This document shows, in pieces, positions 1 through 5,271 of a DNA stretch of 6,650 nucleotides. The stretch spans positions 1-6,650 of the forward strand of contig JAQVDF010000119.1 in assembly GCA_028698405.1 (NCBI GenBank). Direction: 5' to 3'. The position numbers and the translations under genes were made by a program. Under the pieces are notes generated by a model. That model was not told the DNA's origin, did not search any database, and was given only the letters and a program-made list of their open reading frames with translations. Within the stretch, counting starts at the first letter, position 1; the number at the start of each line of letters is the position of its first letter. The DNA is from Phenylobacterium sp. (GTDB lineage: Bacteria > Pseudomonadota > Alphaproteobacteria > Caulobacterales > Caulobacteraceae).

Positions 1-331
1 CGAGACAGGCCCCTACGACCTGCACATGGGGCTTCTGGAAAACCGCCTGCTGCTGGACGTCAGGGGCCCGAACTACGAGAAGCGTCACATCCTGTCGCTG
101 TCCCCGTTCCGCCGGATCATCAAGGACTACTTCATGATCTGCGACAGCTATTACGAGGCCATCCGCACGGCGAGCCCGCAGCAGATCGAGACCTTGGACA
201 TGGGCCGGCGGGGCCTGCACAACGAGGGCTCGCAGCTGCTTCGCACGCGGCTGGCCGGCAAGATCGAGACCGACCTCGACACCGCCCGGCGGCTGTTCAC
301 CCTGATCTGCGCGCTGCACTGGCGGGGCTGA
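1..331 (+). CDS. UPF0262 family protein (3' part, start lies before the window)
   Basis: This is the C-terminal part of a UPF0262 family protein; function unknown. The reading frame is open from base 2 to the TGA at 329-331. The residues before the first in-window ATG (base 26), read from base 2 as ETGPYDLHM, fit the family, so that ATG is internal and the true start is upstream. About 109 residues are visible of a family that is usually about 160. Family-like stretches are [35 protein letters not shown] and the C-terminal [11 protein letters not shown]. In alphaproteobacteria this gene commonly sits between hisD and a low-molecular-weight phosphatase gene. The phosphatase is indeed next, five bases downstream, so hisD is expected just left of the window. 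Identification rests on recognised motifs, not on a search. Confidence 0.88.
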   Translation, partial: ETGPYDLHMGLLENRLLLDVRGPNYEKRHILSLSPFRRIIKDYFMICDSYYEAIRTASPQQIETLDMGRRGLHNEGSQLLRTRLAGKIETDLDTARRLFTLICALHWRG

Positions 332-335
332 TCGC

Positions 336-800
336 TTGGGTTCCGCTGCAAGAACGCCGCATGCGGTGCTGTTCGCCTGTAACTTCAACCGGGTGCGCTC
401 GCCCATGGCCGAGGCGCTGCTGAAGAAGCTGGCCGGCAACCGCATCTTCGTGGACAGCTGCGGGCTCCGTCAGGAGGCGGGTGAGGACTCCGATGGGCCC
501 GACCCCTTCACCCGCGAGGTGATGGCCGAGATCGGCCTGGACGTCTCCGGCCACACGCCCAAGACCTTCGACGAACTGGACGACGATTCGTTCGACCTGA
601 TCGTTTCGCTGACCCCGGAGGCGCAGCACCGGGCCGTCGAGCTGACGCGCGGCCGGGCGGCGGAGATCGAATACTGGCCGACCTTCGACCCGACCCTGAC
701 CGAGGGCTCCCGCGAGGCGCGCCTGGCCGCCTACCGCGAGGTGCGCGATTCGCTGGCCCGGCGGATCGCCGAGCGATTCGGCAGCGACGGCGCTGGATAG
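336..800 (+). CDS. Low-molecular-weight protein tyrosine phosphatase / ArsC-like protein
   Basis: A 154-residue cytoplasmic protein of the low-molecular-weight phosphatase fold, the fold shared by LMW protein tyrosine phosphatases and thioredoxin-type arsenate reductases. The phosphate-binding loop CX5RS is complete: Cys15 nucleophile, NFNRV, Arg21, Ser22. The general-acid Asp-Pro pair is at 118-119 (FDPT), so the protein should be active as a phosphatase. The cysteine pair of thioredoxin-type ArsC is absent: the only other cysteine is Cys42, so arsenate reduction is less likely. The start is TTG at 336. It is five bases after the UPF0262 stop, with GGCGGGG upstream as a possible ribosome site. 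An in-frame TGA at 303 limits the ORF, and the only other reasonable start is GTG at 366, which would leave just four residues before Cys15. The close spacing implies co-transcription and translational coupling with UPF0262. Its substrate is unknown. Confidence 0.85.
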   Translation: MGSAARTPHAVLFACNFNRVRSPMAEALLKKLAGNRIFVDSCGLRQEAGEDSDGPDPFTREVMAEIGLDVSGHTPKTFDELDDDSFDLIVSLTPEAQHRAVELTRGRAAEIEYWPTFDPTLTEGSREARLAAYREVRDSLARRIAERFGSDGAG

Positions 801-818
801 GGCCGGCGGCCGGGGCCA

Positions 819-824
819 TATAGG
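819..824 (+). promoter_or_regulatory. Possible -10 element for a near-leaderless DUF411 transcript
   Basis: TATAGG lies six bases before the ATG at 830, so a transcript from it would begin at or next to the start codon. No convincing -35 is visible at 16-18 bases upstream. The AGG at 822-824 could instead act as a weak ribosome site. Leaderless mRNAs are common in Caulobacter, which makes this plausible but unproven. Confidence 0.2.
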
Positions 825-829
825 CCGTC

Positions 830-1285
830 ATGCACAGACGCCTCTTCCTGGCTGCGGGGGCCGCGGCCGCCGCCGTTTCCGCCGGTTCGGCCGCGAGCGC
901 GGCTTCGGGCCCGAAGGTCACCGTCTACAAGACCGCCTCCTGCGGCTGCTGCCGGGGCTGGGTGGCGGCGATGGCCAGGGCGGGGTTCGCGCCGACCGTG
1001 GTCGACGTCGAGGACATTTCGCCCCTGTGGCGCAAGCGGGGCGTCCCGGACGCGCTGTCGTCCTGCCACATCGCCGAGGTGGGCGGCTACGTCACGGTCG
1101 GCCACGTGCCGCCGCAGGATGTGCGCCGCCTGCTGGCCGAGCGGCCCAAGGCGATCGGGCTCACCGTGCCGGGCATGCCGACTGGCTCGCCGGGAATGGA
1201 GGTTCCCTCGGGTCGCAAGGAGCCCTACGAGACTCTGCTGCTGCTGCCCGGCGGGCGCACCCGGGTGTTCGCGCGCCACGCCTGA
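830..1285 (+). CDS. DUF411 (CopG-like) metal-binding protein with Tat-like signal peptide
   Basis: A 151-residue exported DUF411 protein. This family includes CopG-type proteins of copper-resistance loci, so a periplasmic copper-binding or copper-handling role is inferred. The N-terminus HRRLFLAAG resembles the twin-arginine motif (RRxFL). It is followed by an Ala-rich hydrophobic stretch and a likely cleavage site near residues 23-26 (AASAAS). The mature part starts with a thioredoxin-like strand and the cluster Cys38-Gly-Cys40-Cys41. It continues with Cys79-His80 in the family motif [11 protein letters not shown], then GHVP (His92), [11 protein letters not shown], and [10 protein letters not shown] with Met116 and Met123 as possible further ligands. 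Length and motif order match the family. It lies 29 bases after the phosphatase gene and is separated from infA by a promoter, so it may end the upstream transcript or form its own unit. No other copper gene is visible here. Confidence 0.86.
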   Translation: MHRRLFLAAGAAAAAVSAGSAASAASGPKVTVYKTASCGCCRGWVAAMARAGFAPTVVDVEDISPLWRKRGVPDALSSCHIAEVGGYVTVGHVPPQDVRRLLAERPKAIGLTVPGMPTGSPGMEVPSGRKEPYETLLLLPGGRTRVFARHA

Positions 1286-1316
1286 GGCCGGCGCGCGCAA
1301 CAAGCGTTACTCCCCA

Positions 1317-1346
1317 TCGACCAGCCGAGGCGAAGCGCGTTATAAT
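1317..1346 (+). promoter_or_regulatory. Promoter of infA (and probably of infA-maf-RNase-yacG)
   Basis: The perfect -10 hexamer TATAAT is at 1341-1346. It is preceded at 18 bases by TCGACC (1317-1322), which matches four of six bases of the TTGACA/TTGACG -35. Transcription would start near 1353, giving a leader of about 57 bases. The position just after the DUF411 stop and before infA fits a housekeeping promoter. Confidence 0.7.
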
Positions 1347-1354
1347 GTCATTAG

Positions 1355-1379
1355 CGGCTCGCGGCCTCGACGCGAGCCG
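1355..1379 (+). promoter_or_regulatory. Stem-loop at the 5' end of the infA leader
   Basis: CGGCTCGCG (1355-1363), a seven-base loop (1364-1370) and CGCGAGCCG (1371-1379) form a perfect 9-bp stem. It extends outward by one G-U and one A-U pair to 1353 and 1381. The predicted transcription start (about 1353) is at the foot of this stem, so the hairpin would cap the mRNA 5' end, about 28 bases before the infA start and clear of the GGAG ribosome site at 1401-1404. No U-tract follows and it is downstream of the promoter, so it is not a typical terminator of the DUF411 gene. A role in mRNA stability or translation control is inference. Confidence 0.6.
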
Positions 1380-1409
1380 TTCGTTTATGGACCGCAAGTG
1401 GGAGCCTGT

Positions 1410-1628
1410 ATGGCGAAGGAAGAACTTTTGGAGTTCCCGGGCACGGTGAGTGAAGTCCTGCCCAACGCGACCTTCCGCGTGAAACTCGAAAACGATCACG
1501 AGATCATCGCCCATACCGCCGGCAAGATGCGCAAGAACCGCATCCGGGTGTCGGCCGGCGACAAGGTCCTGGTCGAGATGACGCCCTATGACCTGACCAA
1601 GGGCCGCATCACCTTCCGCGTCCGCTAG
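1410..1628 (+). CDS. infA: Translation initiation factor IF-1
   Basis: IF-1 binds the ribosomal A site on the 30S subunit and, with IF-2 and IF-3, controls initiator-tRNA placement. The protein is 72 residues, exactly the usual bacterial size, and is a single S1/OB-fold domain. Diagnostic stretches are [25 protein letters not shown], the basic [10 protein letters not shown] (residues 38-47) and the C-terminal [12 protein letters not shown]. The start is ATG at 1410, with GGAG at 1401-1404 five bases upstream; earlier in-frame codons would add non-family sequence from the DUF411 region. It is the first gene after the promoter at 1317-1346 and is followed five bases later by maf. The order infA-maf is conserved in alphaproteobacteria. 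Confidence 0.98.
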   Translation: MAKEELLEFPGTVSEVLPNATFRVKLENDHEIIAHTAGKMRKNRIRVSAGDKVLVEMTPYDLTKGRITFRVR

Positions 1629-1633
1629 GGACA

Positions 1634-2224
1634 TTGCCCGACAAGCGGCCGCAAGGCGGCCTGGTGCTGGCGTCCGCGAGCCCCAGGCGCTTGGATCTGC
1701 TGCGCCAGGTGGGCGTCGAGCCCGACACCATCCTGGGCGCCGAGATCGACGAATCCCCGAGACCCAAGGAGACGCCCCGGCAGCTCGCCGTTCGGCTGGC
1801 GCGCGAGAAGGCGCAGAAGGTGGCGGCCGCCCGTCCGGACGAGGTCGTGCTCGCCGCCGACACCGTCGTGGCCGTCGGCCGGCGAGTGCTGCCCAAGGCC
1901 GAGGCCGACGACGACGTGCGCGCCTGCCTGGCGCTGTTGTCCGGCCGCGCCCACCGCGTGCTGACCGCCGTGGCGGTGAGCGGACCCAAGGGGCTGACGA
2001 GCCGGCTGGTGGAGACCAGGGTCCGGTTCAAGCGCCTCACGCCGGGCGAGATCGACGCCTACGTCCAAAGCCGGGAGGGGATCGGCAAGGCCGGCGGATA
2101 CGCCATCCAGGGCCGGGCCGGGTCCTTCGTGACCGAGTTGCAGGGCTCCTATTCGGGCGTCGTCGGGTTGCCGCTCTACGAGACGCTCAATCTCCTCGCC
2201 GGCGCAGGACTGAAGGTCAGATGA
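1634..2224 (+). CDS. maf: Maf/YhdE-type nucleoside triphosphate pyrophosphatase
   Basis: Maf proteins hydrolyse nucleoside triphosphates to monophosphate and pyrophosphate. The YhdE branch prefers dTTP and UTP and may clean the pool of modified pyrimidine nucleotides. The 196-residue protein shows the N-terminal SASPRR loop (residues 14-19), the ADT motif (75-77) with the conserved Asp76, and GKAGGYAIQG (151-160) followed by RAGSFV. The KAGGYAIQG form marks the YhdE (dTTP/UTP) branch rather than the YceF (m7GTP) branch. The start is taken as TTG at 1634, just after the infA stop, with AGGGA at 1627-1631 overlapping that stop; spacing is short, so coupling to infA translation is likely. An alternative GTG at 1664 would fall immediately before the SASPRR loop and is less likely. 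The TGA overlaps the next gene's ATG by four bases. Confidence 0.93.
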   Translation: MPDKRPQGGLVLASASPRRLDLLRQVGVEPDTILGAEIDESPRPKETPRQLAVRLAREKAQKVAAARPDEVVLAADTVVAVGRRVLPKAEADDDVRACLALLSGRAHRVLTAVAVSGPKGLTSRLVETRVRFKRLTPGEIDAYVQSREGIGKAGGYAIQGRAGSFVTELQGSYSGVVGLPLYETLNLLAGAGLKVR

Positions 2225-3261
2225 GCGAGCGTCGCCTCTTCCTGGACAAGGGCGTCGGCGAGCAGCGCGGCGTGGTCACCCTCGACGGGCGACCCGAGCG
2301 GCTGCTGATCCTGCGCGACGACGAGGCGCAGGACCTGCGGATCGGCGCGCGGCACCGGGCCCGCGTTCGCAAGGTCGAGCCGCAGCTCGGCTCGGCCTTC
2401 CTCGAGCTGGCCGGCGGGGCCGAGGCCATGCTCGACTTCAAGCCGGACGCGAGGCCCGTGCAGGGCTCCGCGATCGAGGTCGAGATTCGCGCCGAGCCCA
2501 GGCGGGGGAAGCTGGCGCTGGCCCGCGCCATCGGACCTGCCGAGGGGGCGCTGCAGCTGCTGGCCCCGCCGCCTGGACTGAAGGCCCAGCTCTCCGCGTT
2601 CGCGCCGGGCGTCAGCGTCACCGAGGGAGAAGCCGCGCGGCAGGTCGCCGATGAGGCCGAGGCCGAGGCGCTGGACATCGTCCATCCGCTGCCCGGCGGC
2701 GGTCGGCTGTCGATCGAGCCGACGCGGGCTCTGACCGCCGTCGACATCGATCTGGGCGACCGGCAGGGCCAGGAGACCAAGCGGGTGGCCCGGCAGGCGA
2801 ACCTGGCGGCGTTGGGCGCGGCCGCCAGACTGCTGCGGCTGAAGGGCCTGGGCGGAATCGTGGTGTTCGACCTGGTCGGACGCGGACACGACGGGAACGC
2901 GCTGACCGAGGCGGCCCGGGCCGCCTTCCGGCCCGACAACCCCGGCGTCGCCATCGGTCCGATCAGCCGGTTCGGCACGCTGGAGCTGCTGATTCCCCGC
3001 CGCACCCGGCCGATCGCCGAGATTCTGCTGGGGCCCGACGGTCGGCCGAGCGCCCGCACCCTGGCCCAACGGCTGATCCGCATGGCCGAGCGGGAAGCCG
3101 CCGCCGACCCCGGTGGGCGGCTGAAGCTCGTCTGCGCTCCGCCCATCGCCGAGTCGGCCGCGCCGCTCGTCGAGGCCCTGAAGGCGCGGATCGGCCACCG
3201 GCTCGAGCTCGTTCCCGATTCGACCCTGAAGGACCATGAACTGAGGGTGAGCCGGGCATGA
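2221..3261 (+). CDS. Short RNase E/G-like endoribonuclease
   Basis: A 346-residue member of the RNase E/G family, much shorter than E. coli RNase G (489). The N-terminus MSERRLFLDKGVGEQR resembles the family start. Residues about 40-75 resemble the S1 domain (ARVRKVEPQLGSAFLELAGG). The catalytic DNase I-like part is at about 160-262. It contains ALTAVDIDLGD with Asp175, which corresponds to RNase E Asp303, then GGIVVFDLVG with Asp217, which corresponds to Asp346, and ISRFGTLEL. Both Mg-binding aspartates are therefore kept. Missing are the RTAG-type 5'-sensor motif and the CPxC Zn-link expected shortly after ISRFG; the only cysteine is Cys305. It overlaps maf and yacG by four bases on each side (ATGA), so it is translated with both. 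Similar short proteins are known from this alphaproteobacterial neighbourhood. Substrate is unknown: rRNA or mRNA cleavage is a guess from the family. Confidence 0.87.
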   Translation: MSERRLFLDKGVGEQRGVVTLDGRPERLLILRDDEAQDLRIGARHRARVRKVEPQLGSAFLELAGGAEAMLDFKPDARPVQGSAIEVEIRAEPRRGKLALARAIGPAEGALQLLAPPPGLKAQLSAFAPGVSVTEGEAARQVADEAEAEALDIVHPLPGGGRLSIEPTRALTAVDIDLGDRQGQETKRVARQANLAALGAAARLLRLKGLGGIVVFDLVGRGHDGNALTEAARAAFRPDNPGVAIGPISRFGTLELLIPRRTRPIAEILLGPDGRPSARTLAQRLIRMAEREAAADPGGRLKLVCAPPIAESAAPLVEALKARIGHRLELVPDSTLKDHELRVSRA

Positions 3262-3431
3262 GCACCCCCGCCTGTCCGATCTGCGGCAAGCCGGTGGAGC
3301 CGCGCTACCGGCCGTTCTGCTCCAAGCGCTGCGCCGACGTCGACCTGCAGCGCTGGCTGAGCGGCCGCTACGCCGTGCCGGCCCTGGAGGACGAGGAAGG
3401 CCCGGCCGATTCCAGCGGCGACGAAGACTGA
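3258..3431 (+). CDS. yacG: DNA gyrase inhibitor YacG (zinc-binding)
   Basis: A 57-residue YacG protein. E. coli YacG binds GyrB and inhibits gyrase. The zinc site is complete: Cys6-x2-Cys9 in CPICGKPV, then Cys21-x3-Cys25 in PFCSKRCADVDLQRWL, the family signature. The tail after residue 40 is acidic (EDEE, then GDED at the end). ATG at 3258 overlaps the RNase gene's TGA (3259-3261), so translation is probably coupled to it. GAGGG at 3243-3247 is a possible ribosome site. It is the last gene of the infA-maf-RNase-yacG run. No good intrinsic terminator follows before the tRNA-Phe promoter, so read-through into the tRNA is possible. Confidence 0.93.
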   Translation: MSTPACPICGKPVEPRYRPFCSKRCADVDLQRWLSGRYAVPALEDEEGPADSSGDED

Positions 3432-3442
3432 CACGCGGCCGC

Positions 3443-3471
3443 TGGACTTCGCGCAGGGCCTCTTTTATAGA
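3443..3471 (+). promoter_or_regulatory. Promoter of the tRNA-Phe gene
   Basis: TGGACT (3443-3448) is followed 17 bases later by TATAGA (3466-3471); each matches four of six consensus bases. The stretch just after it is very GC-rich (CGCGG-CTC-CCGCG, 3472-3484), like the discriminators of stringently controlled stable-RNA promoters. The expected start is near 3478, about 18 bases before the mature tRNA. An 8-bp inverted repeat, GCAGGGCC (3453-3460) and GGCCCTGC (3490-3497), brackets the -10. Confidence 0.6.
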
Positions 3472-3495
3472 CGCGGCTCCCGCGAGCGCGGCCCT

Positions 3496-3571
3496 GCCTG
3501 GGTAGCTCAGTTGGTAGAGCAGCGGATTGAAAATCCGCGTGTCGGTGGTTCGAATCCGCCCCCAGGCACCA
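3496..3571 (+). tRNA. tRNA-Phe (anticodon GAA)
   Basis: A full 76-base cloverleaf with encoded CCA. The acceptor GCCTGGG (3496-3502) pairs perfectly with CCCAGGC (3561-3567). The D arm is GCTC/GAGC. The anticodon stem GCGGA/TCCGC encloses the loop TTGAAAA, giving anticodon GAA at 3529-3531. The T loop is TTCGAAT. Position 73 is A. It decodes UUC and UUU. It has its own promoter just upstream, and no clear U-rich terminator follows. Confidence 0.97.
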
Positions 3572-3921
3572 TTCCTCTTTCAAGTCCCACATCCCTGATC
3601 CGGAGCCCATGGCAGCGCCCAGGGCGACGCCAGCGACGCTGGATCGCGACCCCGGCGCCCAGGTCCTGGCCGTCCGCTCCGCTGCGGCCGGTATGAAGGG
3701 GAGGGCGTAAGGCGGGGTTACGTCGTCCCGGCGGGGCCGGGATCCGGAACGGTGGCTGCTGACCGGGCAGGGGACCTCGGTGATCCTACGAAGATGCGCG
3801 CCGCGTCTGGGCTCCGCCTCGGACAACCCCCGCGACCGGACGACGCGGTCGTCGGTGCGTTTCGGCGGTGCAACCGCAATGTTGCTAGCGCGAGAAACAA
3901 TAAGTTGGCGCCACCTGTCGT

Positions 3922-3977
3922 CCATAGACCGATGTTCCATGTAATTCTGCTGCGTCGCAGCAACAAAAGTCTATCGG
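3922..3977 (+). repeat. Nested inverted repeat (candidate structured RNA)
   Basis: An outer arm CC-ATAGAC (3922-3929) pairs with GTCTAT-c-GG (3969-3977), leaving one bulged C. Inside lies a second perfect hairpin TGCTGC-GTC-GCAGCA (3948-3962). TTGGCGC (3905-3911) and CATAGACC (3923-3930) at 11 bases loosely fit the caulobacterial promoter pattern, but would place the start inside the outer arm. Function unknown. Confidence 0.4.
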
Positions 3978-4077
3978 AGCGTGCCCATGATGGCGTTTCG
4001 CGTGGTTTCTTGTTGTGCAGCGCAGCAAGGCGGCGGATTTCACAACATCTCACCTGCGTTTCGCCCACGCTTCGCGC

Positions 4078-4091
4078 TTGACGCCCGTCAA
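4078..4091. promoter_or_regulatory. Dyad TTGACG-CC-CGTCAA, possible operator
   Basis: A perfect 6-bp dyad with a two-base centre. The left arm plus the next base (TTGACGC) equals the caulobacterial -35 consensus TTGACGS, so it may be part of a promoter, a repressor site, or both. It lies 266 bases before exbB. It does not resemble a Fur box. Confidence 0.35.
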
Positions 4092-4096
4092 AGGGG

Positions 4097-4128
4097 TTGC
4101 CAAAGGTCCGTCGCCGCAAGTCTAAACT
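4097..4128 (+). promoter_or_regulatory. Candidate exbB-exbD-tonB promoter
   Basis: TTGCCA (4097-4102) has five of six -35 matches. It is followed by TCTAAA (4121-4126, 18-base spacer) or TAAACT (4123-4128, 20-base spacer). A start near 4133 would give exbB a leader of about 220 bases. The spacing is not ideal and other starts closer to the gene are possible, so this is a moderate guess. Confidence 0.35.
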
Positions 4129-4356
4129 CGCGGTAAGGTTCCAGCCGTCCCCAATGGAAGGAAGGAGCCGCCATTGCGCCTTCGATACGCGGGCCTTCGA
4201 CTGGAGTTGAAGAAATGCGTGGCGGGTCGGGCGCAGCGACAGCGGTTCTGGGCCGAGGCTCACCCCCTTGGCCCGGGCTTGATTTAATAAGGGTGGAGAC
4301 GCTCTCGCGCGACGACCCTCGGTCCAACGTGCTAGACCATTAGGAACTGGCGACAG

Positions 4357-5265
4357 ATGCTCGACAACAAACGGAAGACCCCTTTCCTGGCTCTCCTCGG
4401 CGCGGTTGCGCTGATGGCGAGCGCGCCTGCGTTCGCTCAGGACGCAGCCGCCCCGGCTGCTCCGGCTGCGGCTCCCGCCGGCGAAGCCGCCGCGCCCGCC
4501 GCTGATGCTGCGGCTCCCGCCGCCGCCCCCGAGGCCCCCGCCGCCGCGCCCGAAGCGCCCCCGACCATCGAGCATGCTGGCGAACTGACCATCATGCAGA
4601 TGTTCCTCGACGCCGACTGGGTCGTGAAGATCGTCATGATCGGCCTGGTGCTCGCGTCGGTCCTGTCGTGGATGCTGCTGATCACGAAGATGATCGAGTT
4701 CAACTCGCTGAACCGCTCTTCGGACCGGTTCGTGGAAGCCTTCCGCGGCGCCAAGAACATCAACGACATGGGCCGCATCGCCCTGTCGGAAGAGTTTGAA
4801 GGCAACCCGCTGGCCGACATGGCCGCCGCCTCCGCTCAGGAAGTCCAGCTCTCGCAACAAGCCGGCTTGCAGGTCAGCGGCGAGCACCGCGACACCACGC
4901 TGTCGCGCGCCCAGGCCGCCATCGGCGCGGTTCAGGCGAACCTCGCCAAGCGCCTCTCGGGCGGCATGCAGTTCCTCGCCTCGCTGGGTTCGTCCGGTCC
5001 GTTCATCGGTCTGTTCGGCACCGTGTACGGGATCATGCGGTCGTTCATCGGCATCGCGAACACCAACACCACCAACCTGGCCGTCGTGGCGCCCGGTATC
5101 GCCGAGGCTCTGCTGGCCACCGGTATCGGCCTCTTCGCCGCTATCCCGTCGGTTATCTTCTACAACTACTTCCAGACCCGCATCGCCGCCTTCGGCGCCC
5201 GGACGGAAGGTTTCATCGCCGAACTCATGAACGCGGTGTCGCGCCAGCTCGACAAGGGGGCCTAA
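4357..5265 (+). CDS. exbB: ExbB proton-channel subunit (MotA/TolQ/ExbB family), long form
   Basis: Inner-membrane subunit of the ExbB-ExbD motor that uses the proton gradient to energise TonB. The 302-residue protein begins with a signal peptide (KRK, hydrophobic 10-25, cleavage after APAFA at 27). An Ala/Pro-rich periplasmic linker follows (about 28-70), then three membrane segments at about 89-110, 203-228 and 246-270. Family signatures are GPFIGLFGTVYGIM (214-227) and PGIAEALLATGIGLFAAIP (246-264), with the conserved Glu250 in the channel region. E. coli ExbB is shorter (244) and lacks the cleaved leader and linker; the long form occurs in many alphaproteobacteria. ATG 4357 is chosen because it gives an intact signal peptide; AGGA at 4342-4345 lies 11 bases upstream, slightly far. 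TolQ is less likely because tonB follows. First gene of exbB-exbD-tonB. Confidence 0.95.
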   Translation: MLDNKRKTPFLALLGAVALMASAPAFAQDAAAPAAPAAAPAGEAAAPAADAAAPAAAPEAPAAAPEAPPTIEHAGELTIMQMFLDADWVVKIVMIGLVLASVLSWMLLITKMIEFNSLNRSSDRFVEAFRGAKNINDMGRIALSEEFEGNPLADMAAASAQEVQLSQQAGLQVSGEHRDTTLSRAQAAIGAVQANLAKRLSGGMQFLASLGSSGPFIGLFGTVYGIMRSFIGIANTNTTNLAVVAPGIAEALLATGIGLFAAIPSVIFYNYFQTRIAAFGARTEGFIAELMNAVSRQLDKGA

Positions 5266-5271
5266 CCTCTC

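Larger units (their letters stand above)
3572..4356. other. 785-base intergenic region between tRNA-Phe and exbB, no convincing gene
   Basis: No ORF here has family resemblance or the strong GC3 bias of the neighbours. The left part (3572-3870) is GC-rich and contains a small palindrome CCAGCG-A-CGCTGG (3630-3642). The middle (about 3880-4060) is relatively AT-rich for this window and carries a nested inverted repeat. The right part holds a dyad, promoter-like hexamers and two short frames with Shine-Dalgarno sequences: TTG 4174 to TAA 4287, with AAGGAG at 4162-4167; and ATG 4215 to TAG 4343, with GGAG at 4203-4206. The 8-mer GCGTTTCG occurs three times (3857, 3993, 4056). GCTAGACC at 4331-4338 resembles the caulobacterial -10 GCTANAWC but lacks a good -35. 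The region probably contains the exbB control region and possibly a small RNA. Confidence 0.7.

Noticed and set aside
336..800. Calling the phosphatase gene an arsenate reductase (arsC)
   Set aside because: It has the CX5R loop and DP acid but not the extra redox cysteine pair of thioredoxin-type ArsC, and there are no arsenic genes nearby.
1355..1379. Stem-loop read as a terminator of the DUF411 gene
   Set aside because: No U-tract follows and the infA promoter lies upstream of it, so termination here would stop infA itself; a leader element is more consistent, though attenuation cannot be excluded.
2221..3434. Minus-strand frames opposite the RNase and yacG genes
   Set aside because: They mirror a clearly coding plus strand in GC-rich DNA and show no motifs.
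3752..4081. Plus-strand 109-codon frame in the gap
   Set aside because: GTG start without a ribosome site, no recognisable motifs, and codon use unlike the neighbouring genes.
3987..4136. Plus-strand 49-codon frame with GGAG upstream of ATG 3987
   Set aside because: The ribosome site is plausible, but the peptide is featureless, codon use is atypical and it runs through the dyad and promoter-like elements.
3572..4356. Integrated element at the 3' end of tRNA-Phe
   Set aside because: No integrase gene and no repeated copy of the tRNA 3' end (attachment-site duplication) was found in the gap.
3718..4887. Long minus-strand frame across the exbB 5' half and the gap
   Set aside because: It runs antisense to the real exbB, and its Gly/Arg/Ser-rich low-complexity part simply mirrors the Ala/Pro-rich linker; no family resemblance.
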